Assembly: GCA_905479915.1 (NCBI GenBank)
Contig: CAJQOH010000015.1
Span: 186,001 to 250,000 of the forward strand
DNA: 64,000 nucleotides
From: an uncultured Flavobacteriales bacterium
GTDB lineage: Bacteria; Bacteroidota; Bacteroidia; Flavobacteriales_E; Vicingaceae
Direction: 5' to 3'
Shown here: positions 27,128-36,500 of the stretch, in pieces
Layout of the letters: each line of letters opens with the position of its first letter
Numbering within the stretch: the first letter of the stretch is position 1
Translations under genes and position numbers: made by a program
Notes under the pieces: model-generated
Seen by the model: only the letters and a program-made list of their open reading frames with translations
What the model was told of the DNA's origin: nothing
Database searches by the model: none

Positions 27128-27324
27128 AAAAAAACCCGCACAAATTTGGTTTGGATAAACCCGCTAAAATAATGATTAGAGCCGCCAAGTATTTTCAAAC
27201 TTCCCACGTCCACTCTAAAGTGAATTCCTTATAAAGGTTTACAAGGGGCCTGTCTTAGTTACTTATGAGCTATGCTCTAATGAAGTAAAATGTTAGTTTA
27301 TCAAACGAAATAAATTTGTACGGG
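27128..27324 (-). ncRNA. ssrS: 6S RNA (candidate ssrS)
   Basis: The 367-base zapA-rny gap contains a rod-like RNA on the minus strand. Its 5' end (27324-27312) pairs over 13 positions with 27147-27135, with one G-U. An inner stem follows (GTTTGATAAAC with GTTTATCCAAAC), then ATTAGAGC with GCTCTAAT, leaving a large central bubble. A T-run follows the 3' arm. About 190-200 bases, a long closing stem, a central bubble and a position beside zapA all fit 6S RNA, which sequesters RNA polymerase. No covariance model was run. Confidence 0.7.
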
Positions 27325-27332
27325 ACTTTTAG

Positions 27333-27350
27333 TTAAGTATTGCTACTTAA
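27333..27350 (-). promoter_or_regulatory. 7-bp hairpin with GCAA loop before the 6S-like RNA
   Basis: TTAAGTA and TACTTAA enclose GCAA on the minus strand. It lies 8 bases upstream of the 6S-like RNA and 38 bases after the zapA stop. No T-run follows, so it is more likely an mRNA-end or processing structure than a terminator. Confidence 0.35.
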
Positions 27351-27388
27351 ATATCCTGATAATTTTATTGCTTCTTATTTAAAGAACG

Positions 27389-27673
27389 TTATAGATGCTT
27401 ATCGAACAATTGTTCTACAGCTATTAAATCTTCCTCAATTCCAGCATTATCAACAATGCCTTTCTTTTCCAATTCAAAGTTACGAGTAGCCACTTTAAGA
27501 GCGGCCATTGCTAATAAGTCTTGTTTGTCTTTAACATCATACAACCGTTCAAAATCTCCAATAGATTGGTTAATTTTTTCAGCAGCACTTCTAATTCCTT
27601 CTTCCTCAGAGGAATCTACAGTTAAAGGGTAAACCCTATTTGCAATTTTTATTTTTATCGATAACTCTCCCAT
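27389..27673 (-). CDS. zapA: Cell division protein ZapA-like
   Basis: A 94-residue cytosolic protein that bundles FtsZ filaments at the division ring. The N-terminus MGELSIKIKIANRVYPLTVDSSEEEGIRSAAEKIN is the ZapA globular domain, with the coiled coil after residue 50. KQDLLAMAALKVA is typical. It lies 13 bases after a small coiled-coil gene and directly upstream of the 6S-like RNA, the arrangement known from many bacteria. Confidence 0.9.
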   Translation of the reverse strand: MGELSIKIKIANRVYPLTVDSSEEEGIRSAAEKINQSIGDFERLYDVKDKQDLLAMAALKVATRNFELEKKGIVDNAGIEEDLIAVEQLFDKHL

Positions 27674-27686
27674 CGGGAATATTTAA

Positions 27687-27974
27687 TTATCTATTTATTT
27701 GAGCAATACATTTATCAATCTCCCGTACCATTTCGTTGATTTTTAATTTCACTTCCTTGGTACTCTCTCCTTCTCCAACACTTCCCGCAATTTTTAACAA
27801 TTTAATTTTGTCGTTTAACTCCGAAATTTGCTGGTTCTTTTCTGTTAATTCTAATTTTATCTTATCAATTTCGTTAGAAAGACTCTCATTTTTTTCTTTT
27901 AATACGATTTGTTTTTCAATCAGCTTTTCAGCTTTTTTACGAACTCCACTTACTAAAATCGAAATATCCTTCAT
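27687..27974 (-). CDS. Small coiled-coil protein upstream of zapA
   Basis: A 95-residue protein, nearly all heptad-repeat coiled coil (about residues 15-65: EKLIEKQIVLKEKNESLSNE and onward), with a short C-terminal helix. There is no signal peptide. Gene order and size suggest a ZapB-like division partner of ZapA, but no sequence identity with ZapB is claimed. A TAAATTTG box (28022-28015) lies 41 bases upstream, making this the likely first gene of the zapA-6S-rny unit. Confidence 0.75.
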   Translation of the reverse strand: MKDISILVSGVRKKAEKLIEKQIVLKEKNESLSNEIDKIKLELTEKNQQISELNDKIKLLKIAGSVGEGESTKEVKLKINEMVREIDKCIAQINR

Positions 27975-28014
27975 TCTGTAAAGATCAAAATAATTAGATA
28001 AAAATCAACCATTA

Positions 28015-28096
28015 CAAATTTAGTTCTTTTACACGGTAAATTGTGAATAATCTTATTTAAAAAGAACTTTTTTTTATTTATCGCTACATAGCTTTG
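28015..28096. promoter_or_regulatory. Divergent promoter region
   Basis: TAAATTTG on the minus strand (28022-28015) faces the zapA group, and TAGCTTTG on the plus strand (28089-28096) faces the M23 peptidase gene. Both match TAnnTTTG; neither has a clear TTG at the right distance. Confidence 0.45.
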
Positions 28097-28137
28097 TGAG
28101 TCTTACTCTTTGGTAAGATTATTGAACTATTAAAAGC

Positions 28138-29856
28138 ATGATTAAAAAACTATTTTTAACATTATTGACTCTTTTTGTAGGGTTTAACTCTTTTTCACAA
28201 GACACTATTCCAAAAAATTACTTCCGTTCACCTTTGGGTATCCCATTATTTTTAGCAGGAAATTTTGGAGAATTACGTTCCAATCACTTTCATGGTGGTT
28301 TAGATATGAAAACGCAAGGGAAAGAAGGTTTTAAAATTTATGCTGCAGCTGATGGCTTTGTATCTAGGGTAAAAGTTTCTCCTTGGGGATATGGAAAAAC
28401 AATTTACATTGATCATCCAAATGGATATACCACAGTTTATGCTCATTTACAACGTTACAAAGGAGATATAGCAAAGCAAATAAAAACACACCAATACGAA
28501 AATGAAAGTTGGGAAATTGATTGGTATCCATCTGATACATTGATGAAAGTTAAAAAAGGTGACGTAATTGCATTATCAGGAAATACTGGAGGTTCTGGTG
28601 GTCCTCACCTTCATTTTGAGATTCGAGAAACAATATCTGAACACCCTGTTAATCCTTTGTTATTTGGTTTTGATATTAAAGACAACATCAAACCCATTAT
28701 AAGAAGTATTGTTTTAACTCCTCTAAATGATACCAGTTATGTCAATAATAAATCGAAACCTCAACGCTTCTTAATAACCGGAGGTGGAGGAAATTATAAA
28801 CTAAAATATGCCACACCAATTAATGCTTACGGAGAAATTTGTATCGGTATTGAAACAATCGACAAACTAAATGGTGTGGGTAACAGAAATGGTATTTATT
28901 CTATTGAACTTTTAAAAAACGACACTACCATATACAAATCAGAAATGAAAGAATTTAGTTTTGATGAATCAAGAGCCCTTAACTCCTTAATTGATTACGA
29001 GTACTTCTTAAAAGATAAAATTCGTTTTCAAAGAAGTTATATCGAACCTAATAACCCATTATCAATATATACCAAAAATAAAAACAATGGAATAATTCAA
29101 TTCGCTAAAAAAGATAAAGCTTCATTTAACTATATCGTTAAAGATACTTATGGAAATACATCTAAAGTTAATTTCAGTGTAACTGGTAGTTATAATAAAA
29201 AGAGTATTCAAAAAGTATTAAAACCAATTGTTGATACAACATTTAGCTATTCTGATAGCAATTTTTTCAAAGACAAAAACATATCTATATCTATTCCCAA
29301 CGGAGCATTGTATAAAGACTTAAAATTACAATACCATTCTTCTGATACGTTATCTGGAGCTATTACTCCTACCTACTTTATTCATAATGATTATACTCCT
29401 CTTCACAAAGCCATTGAAGTTTCCATAAAAGTTGGAAGGTTAAGTAATTACTTAAGAAGTAAGGCAACCATTGTTCATTTTGATAGAAGAAAGAAATACT
29501 ATTCTAAAGGCGGAACGTGGAGAAATAATTACATCACTGCTAAATCAAAAGCTTTTGGTGGTTTTGCTGTTATGATAGACACCATTCCTCCTAAAATTAG
29601 CCCGACCAATATTTTTGCAAATAAAAACATGTCAGCTAATACAACAATAACGGTTAAAATTGCTGACAACTTATCTGGTATAAAATCATTTAAGGGAAAA
29701 ATTGATGGGAAATGGGTGATTATGGAATATGAGGCAAAAAAAGCTAAATTATTTTACACTTTTGACAACATCACAAAAGGAAAGCATAATTTTGAATTAA
29801 CATTAACAGATGGAGTTGGAAACGAATCTCACGTTTCTATTCCTTTTATAAGGTAA
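28138..29856 (+). CDS. M23 (LytM-type) metallopeptidase, exported
   Basis: A 572-residue cell-wall peptidase. Signal peptide residues 1-20. The M23 domain is at residues ~30-180 with the zinc ligands in HFHGGLDMK (His...Asp) and GPHLHFEIRE (HxH), and GYTTVYAHL between. The catalytic set is complete, so it should cut peptidoglycan cross-links or a related peptide. The ~390-residue remainder is beta-rich and ends in an Ig-like domain (DNLSGIKSFKGKIDGKWVIM). A small helical gene follows after three bases. A TAGCTTTG box lies 41 bases upstream. Confidence 0.9.
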   Translation: MIKKLFLTLLTLFVGFNSFSQDTIPKNYFRSPLGIPLFLAGNFGELRSNHFHGGLDMKTQGKEGFKIYAAADGFVSRVKVSPWGYGKTIYIDHPNGYTTVYAHLQRYKGDIAKQIKTHQYENESWEIDWYPSDTLMKVKKGDVIALSGNTGGSGGPHLHFEIRETISEHPVNPLLFGFDIKDNIKPIIRSIVLTPLNDTSYVNNKSKPQRFLITGGGGNYKLKYATPINAYGEICIGIETIDKLNGVGNRNGIYSIELLKNDTTIYKSEMKEFSFDESRALNSLIDYEYFLKDKIRFQRSYIEPNNPLSIYTKNKNNGIIQFAKKDKASFNYIVKDTYGNTSKVNFSVTGSYNKKSIQKVLKPIVDTTFSYSDSNFFKDKNISISIPNGALYKDLKLQYHSSDTLSGAITPTYFIHNDYTPLHKAIEVSIKVGRLSNYLRSKATIVHFDRRKKYYSKGGTWRNNYITAKSKAFGGFAVMIDTIPPKISPTNIFANKNMSANTTITVKIADNLSGIKSFKGKIDGKWVIMEYEAKKAKLFYTFDNITKGKHNFELTLTDGVGNESHVSIPFIR

Positions 29857-29859
29857 ACA

Positions 29860-30261
29860 ATGGATTTAAGTCAAGAGTTTGAAAATAGTAGTTATAGTGT
29901 TAACATGCGTAAACTAGCGCGTAAATCGCGTTTAGGTTTTGGTTATCAAGATATCAAGAATATAACCATTCAAGATATTATGATAATGAATAAGCACAAA
30001 CAACTCATCAACATCTATTATGGTTTAGATAAGATTACTTTTATGGATGACATTCTAGAAGAGTGTGGTATTATGGAAGATGCCAGAATAGAGAAACCAG
30101 GAAAGATTAGAGACTTGGATGAACGAGCTAAAATGGTTGCTAAAGCCGTTGAAATTGTAAAGGCTCGTAAAAAAGAAGAAGTTGCTGCTTTCAGGGAAAT
30201 GGCCAAAGAAATGCGAGCAGAAATTAAAGAAGAGTTAAAGAAAGAAAAGAAAAAGAAGTAA
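29860..30261 (+). CDS. Small basic helical protein of unknown function
   Basis: A 133-residue cytosolic protein. The middle (YQDIKNITIQDIMIMNKHKQLINIYYGLDKITFMDDIL) is mixed alpha/beta, and the C-terminal 45 residues form a highly charged helix ending in a lysine run. I do not recognise the family. It starts three bases after the M23 peptidase stop, so it is surely co-transcribed with it. It converges on the MauG-like gene 12 bases away. No function is proposed. Confidence 0.75.
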   Translation: MDLSQEFENSSYSVNMRKLARKSRLGFGYQDIKNITIQDIMIMNKHKQLINIYYGLDKITFMDDILEECGIMEDARIEKPGKIRDLDERAKMVAKAVEIVKARKKEEVAAFREMAKEMRAEIKEELKKEKKKK

Positions 30262-30273
30262 ATCCAATACGAC

Positions 30274-31341
30274 TTAATATCTATTTGGATCTGCATGCGC
30301 TTTATTCCTTATAAAACTTATATCTGTTAACGTTTTTAAGAATATTATCAAGTTCCGTTTATCATCTTCTCCCATATTTAATCCTTTTTTTAATGCTGGA
30401 TCTAAGGTTTTCGAATCTGTTATCCCATTGGAATAATGGAAAAGAATCATTTGTAAGCTTTTATATCTACCATCATGCATGTATGGATAAGATACCTCAA
30501 TATTTCTAAGAGAAGGAACTTTAAATTTTAATGAATCATCTATATTTCTGGTAATTTTAATTCTACCGCCATCATTTAAATTAGTATCAACGGCTAAACC
30601 ATTATTTCTAAATGTACCATCTGTAAATAATGGTTCTTTATGGCAACTAGCACATTTAGCACGAAACACTTCCAATCCTTTTTGCTCCCTTTCTGTAAAA
30701 GTAGCACCCGCTTCTTTTCTCATAACCTTATCGTATTTCGAATTATATGTGTTTAAAGTTAGTATGAACTGACTCATTGCTCTAAACATATAATACCCAC
30801 TAACATCTGCATCCTTTCCAAATGCCTGTTTAAAAAGTTTTGGATATTCACTTGATGATTCTAACCTAGTTATCAATTCATCAGGGTCCATATCCATTTC
30901 AAAAAAAGAGGTTAATGGAGCTAAAGGTTGTACATCTAAATTTGTTATCCCGCCATCCCACATAAATGTGTTGTACCATGCTAGGTTCATAATAGACAAA
31001 GTATTTCTGGTTCCAATACGATCTTCAATACCATGACTTAACTTATGGTCTATATGCGTAAAATTGGTATAACTTAAATGACAAAACGCACAAGAAACAG
31101 TGCTGTCTCGAGATAACATATCATCGTAAAATAATTTTCGACCTAAAGCTATTCCGTTTTTGGTTAATGGATTCTTATCAAAATCATATAAGGGTTGCGG
31201 CCAACCCTCTGGAACCACAAACGTAAGCGTATCATCTGGAGTATAATCACTTAACTCATAAGTACCGTCTACACCTTCAAAAGATAGCGTAACTAAACCT
31301 AATATTGTTAGGAGGATTAATCCTGGAAATATTTTCTTCAT
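30274..31341 (-). CDS. MauG/cytochrome c peroxidase-like di-heme protein (MbnH-like)
   Basis: A 355-residue exported di-heme protein. N-terminal signal or anchor (PGLILLTILGLVTLSFEG). Heme sites are CAFCH near residue 85 and CASCH near 233. The body matches the CcpA/MauG family (NGIALGRKLFYDD, GTRNTLSIMNLAW, FMWDGG). It overlaps the stop of the MbnP-like gene by four bases (ATGA), so the two are translated together. In the methanobactin-linked MbnH/MbnP pair the di-heme enzyme oxidises a tryptophan of MbnP to kynurenine for copper binding. The same role is likely here but not shown. Confidence 0.88.
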   Translation of the reverse strand: MKKIFPGLILLTILGLVTLSFEGVDGTYELSDYTPDDTLTFVVPEGWPQPLYDFDKNPLTKNGIALGRKLFYDDMLSRDSTVSCAFCHLSYTNFTHIDHKLSHGIEDRIGTRNTLSIMNLAWYNTFMWDGGITNLDVQPLAPLTSFFEMDMDPDELITRLESSSEYPKLFKQAFGKDADVSGYYMFRAMSQFILTLNTYNSKYDKVMRKEAGATFTEREQKGLEVFRAKCASCHKEPLFTDGTFRNNGLAVDTNLNDGGRIKITRNIDDSLKFKVPSLRNIEVSYPYMHDGRYKSLQMILFHYSNGITDSKTLDPALKKGLNMGEDDKRNLIIFLKTLTDISFIRNKAHADPNRY

Positions 31342-32030
31342 AATTTAATACTAAACATTTGAGGCAATATCTCTGAAAAACACTTAGAAGTTTTGGATGG
31401 AGACATTACTTTATGAAGTAGACTAGCTTTATTTTCTAAAAACACTTCTCCAATATTAACAATCATTTCTATTGCAACATCTTTATCTGAAACTTCCTGT
31501 TCAACTGCAACTAAAGTTGTTTGAAAAGATTGGTATGGAGCAATAAACCCACCTATATGATAGGTAAACTCTTTATTCGATTCACAATTCACACAAGAAC
31601 CTTCTAGTTTGAAATTTATAAAACCAGACGACCATGCCCAATACATTCCTTTTAAAGGATCTAAATCTCCCTCCATTAATCCATTTGAGTTGGTTAAACT
31701 GTCTACACCAATAGAGAATTTAATGGTTTTAATGTTTCCTTCAGGTACATTGTTCAACTCCAAAATCATAGTTTCAGGGTTGTCTAAATCTATTAGATGA
31801 TACCTTACCAAGTCGGTGTAAGAATCGCCATTATCATAATTGAGAACAATATTACCTAGGTAGTATTTTAATCTAGAAAAGGTAAGCTCTTCATTATTTA
31901 CTGAAGTATAAGTCTTTTCATTAAGAGCGAATACTTCATCCGAAAATTTATGTGAAAGCTTAATTCTGAAATTTGAAGCAAAACAATCACTTAAAAAAAA
32001 TGTAACTATGATAATCAAAAAGTACTTCAT
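31338..32030 (-). CDS. MbnP-like copper-binding protein
   Basis: A 230-residue exported protein with a signal peptide (ending CFAS). The family core is visible: KFSIGVDSLTNSNGLMEGDLDP, then GMYWAWSSGFINFKLEGSC, and FTYHIGG. These are the signature blocks of MbnP/CorA-type periplasmic or surface copper proteins, and the WAW tryptophans are candidates for modification by the partner enzyme. It is the first gene of a two-gene unit with the MauG-like gene and has a consensus promoter upstream. The Cys pair CVNC is an added feature. Confidence 0.87.
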   Translation of the reverse strand: MKYFLIIIVTFFLSDCFASNFRIKLSHKFSDEVFALNEKTYTSVNNEELTFSRLKYYLGNIVLNYDNGDSYTDLVRYHLIDLDNPETMILELNNVPEGNIKTIKFSIGVDSLTNSNGLMEGDLDPLKGMYWAWSSGFINFKLEGSCVNCESNKEFTYHIGGFIAPYQSFQTTLVAVEQEVSDKDVAIEMIVNIGEVFLENKASLLHKVMSPSKTSKCFSEILPQMFSIKL

Positions 32031-32054
32031 CTAATAAATCGTTTTACTATATAA

Positions 32055-32085
32055 CAAACTTAACATCTTAAAATTAGCATTCCAA
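32055..32085 (-). promoter_or_regulatory. Promoter of the MbnP/MauG-like operon
   Basis: On the minus strand TTG (32085-32083) is followed after 20 bases by TAAGTTTG (32062-32055), 25 bases before the ATG. It matches the Bacteroidota consensus. Confidence 0.65.
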
Positions 32086-32107
32086 AAAGCATTCCAACAA
32101 TTCTTCA

Positions 32108-32143
32108 GCAAAAAAAAGGTTTTCTCTAATCGAAAAAACCTTT
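32108..32143 (-). terminator. Terminator of the first YHYH gene
   Basis: AAAGGTTTT and AAAACCTTT pair on the minus strand around an 11-base loop, and a T-run follows. It lies 30 bases after the stop of the 431-residue YHYH protein. Confidence 0.7.
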
Positions 32144-32172
32144 AATTGAACTAACATTTATAACTAAAAGTG

Positions 32173-33468
32173 TTACTCTTTTATAAACTTGGATGTAAAC
32201 AATTGATTATATCCAATAATTCTTACCATATATAATCCCGAAGATAAATGATCTAAATCAATTAACGTCATATCATTTGAATCAATCATATTTTTAGAAT
32301 AAACTAATTTACCGGTATTGTCGATAATCCTTAAATCAAACTTATCTTCAACTCCTTCTGGCATAGCTATAGATATAAATCTATTGGATGGATTTGGAAA
32401 CACTTCTAATTCATTTGAAACAAAATCACTCGTTCTAATTCCTGTACTTAACGGTAAGCATTGAACTCCAGAAGTTGGAACTGTAGCCTTACCTCCATTA
32501 TTTGCACTTGCCGGAGTACCATAATAAGTTGTACCTATGTAATAAGGGAAAATAGGTGTTCCTACAGCATCTACAGTTACAAAATATGCATAGGTTCCAT
32601 TAGGATATTCAGGTGTAACACATAATCTACCGTTGTGTTCATCTAAAGTACCTATTCCTAAATACTCATAATCCTGCACAAAGGTTCCAATATCAAAATT
32701 CCCTCCTGATGTTACCGCTGGTCCTGCTGGCGTAGAAACAATCCCACCAGGCAAAGTATCTCGTGTTGTAATATTTCTCAATTCATATCCTGACACCATC
32801 CTTGACAAACCACTAGTACTATCCATTGAAGAAGTATATCCAAATGGTCCATAGACAGGGAAACCATCATCTGCAAAACCTACTATAGGTGAGTGCACTG
32901 ATCCTGGATCGTCATATAATCTAAATGGTGTAGCATGAGAATGATAGGCCCCTGTTTGTTGTGGGTGTGCAGCAAACGCAGTATCTAAGGTCATACCCTC
33001 TGTATAATAAGCTTCTCCTACCCAAAGCCCATCCCCCATAGGGCTAGTTAACTGTGTTGCAGAACTATAAGATTTTCCATCACTTAATCCGTAAATTGGA
33101 ATACCATTTAATAATACACCAATAGAATTAGCTTCTGGAACAGCATCATTTCCTGATCCTGCTACTGGGTTTCGTGGAAATTTAAAAGCATAACCTTGAC
33201 CTGAAGGTGCTCCAGGGTTAGAAAATTGCCCCATATCATTCGTCATACCTTCTGATTCAATCCAAACAGTATCTACATCAAAACAAACTGTTAGAACATC
33301 AGCCAAAGTATTAGAAGTATTAAATGTATAAGAATTTGGTCCAATATTTTCCCAATAGGAAGAGGTTTTTGATGTAGAATTAAATATCCACTCATCGATA
33401 ATTGGACTCTGAGCAAAAAGTGAACTTGTTACCAAGCTTATTAAAGTTAAAATGTATCCTCTTTTCAT
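32173..33468 (-). CDS. YHYH-domain protein with T9SS sorting domain
   Basis: A 431-residue secreted protein. Signal peptide 1-19. The body (about 20-330) is a YHYH-type domain; the motif is AYHSHATPF near residue 175, preceded by HPQQTG and followed by GFADDGFPVYGPFGY. The C-terminal ~75 residues (VFPNPSNRFISI... LYMVRIIGYNQLF) are a T9SS type A sorting domain, so the protein is sent to the surface or medium. It is closely similar to the second YHYH unit of the neighbouring 1479-residue protein. Biochemical function of YHYH is unknown. A weak TATTTTTG box lies 53 bases upstream and a terminator follows. Confidence 0.88.
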   Translation of the reverse strand: MKRGYILTLISLVTSSLFAQSPIIDEWIFNSTSKTSSYWENIGPNSYTFNTSNTLADVLTVCFDVDTVWIESEGMTNDMGQFSNPGAPSGQGYAFKFPRNPVAGSGNDAVPEANSIGVLLNGIPIYGLSDGKSYSSATQLTSPMGDGLWVGEAYYTEGMTLDTAFAAHPQQTGAYHSHATPFRLYDDPGSVHSPIVGFADDGFPVYGPFGYTSSMDSTSGLSRMVSGYELRNITTRDTLPGGIVSTPAGPAVTSGGNFDIGTFVQDYEYLGIGTLDEHNGRLCVTPEYPNGTYAYFVTVDAVGTPIFPYYIGTTYYGTPASANNGGKATVPTSGVQCLPLSTGIRTSDFVSNELEVFPNPSNRFISIAMPEGVEDKFDLRIIDNTGKLVYSKNMIDSNDMTLIDLDHLSSGLYMVRIIGYNQLFTSKFIKE

Positions 33469-33556
33469 AATATTGTATTTAGTGCGTTTTATTTATATTG
33501 TTTTTAATAAAACTCTTGAATCAAAAATAACCCTACCCTTTTTAGTTTATTTTTTA

Positions 33557-33580
33557 AGCCGCACTTTTTCAAGTGCGGCT
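33557..33580 (-). promoter_or_regulatory. 10-bp hairpin with GAAA tetraloop after the large YHYH gene
   Basis: AGCCGCACTT and AAGTGCGGCT pair perfectly; the minus-strand loop is GAAA. It starts nine bases after the stop of the 1479-residue gene. A-rich, not T-rich, sequence follows, so it is not a standard terminator; it may protect the mRNA end. Confidence 0.4.
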
Positions 33581-33589
33581 CTACCTCTA

Positions 33590-36500
33590 TTATTGAAGGA
33601 TAACTTTTCTAACTAAAGTTGCATCAATTGTTTCAACATTCACAAAGTAAACTCCTTTACTTTTTCCTGACAAATCAATAACAGTGGTTTTATTGAATAC
33701 CTTTTGTTCTATAATTATATTCCCTAACATATCGTAAACTCTAATTAAATTGTTTGCTCCGAAACTATTCAATTGAATTGTTAATTCTCCTTTTGTTGGG
33801 TTTGGATAAATATTAAATGTTTTATTTATTGCTATCCCATTTTTAACATCTGTTACTACATAATTATAACAGGTTGAAGTATCAGAACACCCACCTGATG
33901 TTATGATCACAGCATAACTCCCACTAACAGATGGTGTATAACTTTGATTGGTCTCTCCTGTTATCAAGTTATTATTGTTTCCACAATCAATCCATTGATA
34001 AGTTGCGCCATTTTGATTAGATGAAATTGCTAACCCTACAACTGATAATGAAGTATCTACACTTGTTAAAGTTATAGCTAAAGAACCTAACGCTCCATTA
34101 CCACATGTAAATGTTGGAGTAACCGTTACATTTCCTGATGTTGTTCCAAATGATACAACAATATTAGTTGTTCCTGAACCACTAGTTATAGATGCTCCTG
34201 CCGGAACCGTCCATGAATAACCTGTAGCTCCAGTTATTGCTGAAATGCTATAACCAACTCCTGCAGCATTCTCACATAGTGCAGTATCTCCAGTTACAAC
34301 TCCTGTTACTCCTGGAGCTGAATTTAATGTTACTGCAACAGAGCTTAATGTTCCATTTCCACATGTATTTGTTGGTGTAACTGTTACATTTCCTGATGTT
34401 GTTCCAAATGTTACAACTATACTATTTGTTCCTGAACCACTAGTTATAGATGCTCCGGTAGGAACTGTCCATGTATATCCTGTAGCACCTATTACAGAAG
34501 AAATATTATAGTTAACTCCTGAAGCATTTTCACATTGAGTTGTAGGTCCTGAAATTGCTCCTGCCGCATTTGGCATAGAGTTTAACGTTACTGCTATTGA
34601 ACTTGATGTTCCATTTCCACATGCGTTCGTTGGTGTAACTGTAATATTTCCTGATGTTGTTCCATATGTGACAACTATACTATTTGTTCCAGCTCCAGAA
34701 GTAATAGACGCACCAGCTGGTCTTGTCCATGTATATCCAGTAGCTCCAGCTACTGCAGCTATACTATAAGTAACTCCTGTAGCATTTTCACACGGTATAG
34801 TATCTCCAGATATTACACCAGCTGCGCTTGGAACAGTACTTAAAACTATTGCAGCAGAACTCATCGTACCATTTCCACAGGCATTCGTTGGTGTAACTGT
34901 AACATTTCCTGATGTTGTTCCAAATGTTACTACAATACTATTTGTTCCTGAACCACTAGTTATAGATGCTCCTGTAGGAACTGCCCATGAATACCCAGTA
35001 GCTCCTGTTACTGCCGAAATACTATAGGTTACTCCTGTAGCATTTTCACAAGGTATAGTATCTCCAGATATTACACCTGCTGCACTTGGCACTGTACTCA
35101 GTGCTATTGAAGCAGAAACCGCAGTACCATTTCCACAAGAATTTGAAGGTGTTACCCAAACATTTCCTGAGTTTGTTCCAAATGTTACAACAATACTATT
35201 GGTACCTGAACCACTAGTTATAGATGCTCCTGTAGGAACTGTCCAATTATAAATTGATGCATTAGTTACTGCAGGAATACTATAAGTTACTCCTGTAGCA
35301 TTTTCACAAAGCGTTGTACTTCCTGTTATAGAACCTGTAGCACCTATTGCAGGACTTAATGTTACTGCTATTGAACTTGATGTTCCGCTACCACATGCAT
35401 TTGTTGGTGTAACAGTTACATTTCCTGATGTTGTTCCGAAATTAATAGTAATACTATTTGTTCCTGCTCCAGAAGTAACTGTAGCGCCTGCTGGTCTCGT
35501 CCATGTATACCCAGTAGCTCCTGAAACAGCAGCGATACTATATGAAACTCCAGTTGCATTATCACACTCTGAAGCTGATCCTGTTATTGCTCCAGCATCT
35601 CCTGGAAGAGAATCAACAGTTATATAGGCAATTTTTATTTCTGTAGCACTACCACTAGCATTACTAGCTGTTAAAGCTACTTGATATGTTCCTCCAGCAT
35701 CAAAGCGAACATCTGGATTCTGAGATGTTGATGATGTTGTGTTAATATAAGTGACAGTATTCGGTGTAAACGACCAAGACCAGGTGGTTGGTGTATTGGT
35801 AGAAGCATCCGTAAAAACTGTAGATGTACCTTCACAAATAGTTGTAGAACCAGCGCTAAAATTTGGAACTGGTGTTAAACATGTTGTTCCATCATAACAA
35901 ACCACTCCAGAAGGTGCTGTAACTGATCCATCATTATTGTCTGCTACCGGTGTTCCATAATAAGTTGTTCCAACATAATATGGAAATTTAGGTGTTCCTA
36001 AAGCATCTACTGTTACAAAATATGCATAAGTTCCATTTGGATATTCAGGTGTAACACATAACCTACCATTATGTTCATCTAAAGTTCCTGTTCCTAAATA
36101 TTCATAATCTTGTACATAAGATCCGATATCATAACTACCTCCTGATGTAACTGCAGGACCTGGTGGCATAGAAGCACTTCCATCAGGTAAGGTATCTCTT
36201 GTTGTAATATTTCTCAAGGCATACCCAGAAACCATTCGAGTAACTCCACTACTACTATCTAATGCTGTAGAATATCCAAAAGGTCCATAAACTGGAAACC
36301 CATCATTAGCAAAACCTACCAAAGGAGAATGAACTACATCCGGATCATCATAATATCTAAATGGTGTAGCATGAGAATGATAAGCTCCTGATTGTTGAGG
36401 GTGAGCTGCAAAAGCGGTATCTAATGTAACACCCTCTGTATAATAAGCTTCTCCCACCCATAAACCATCTCCATTAGGCTCATTTGAACCCAATCCAAAA

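Noticed and set aside
34060-35610. Regular repeats that might suggest a CRISPR array
   Set aside because: The units are about 250 bases, in frame and translate to PKD-like domains; there are no short repeats with unique spacers.
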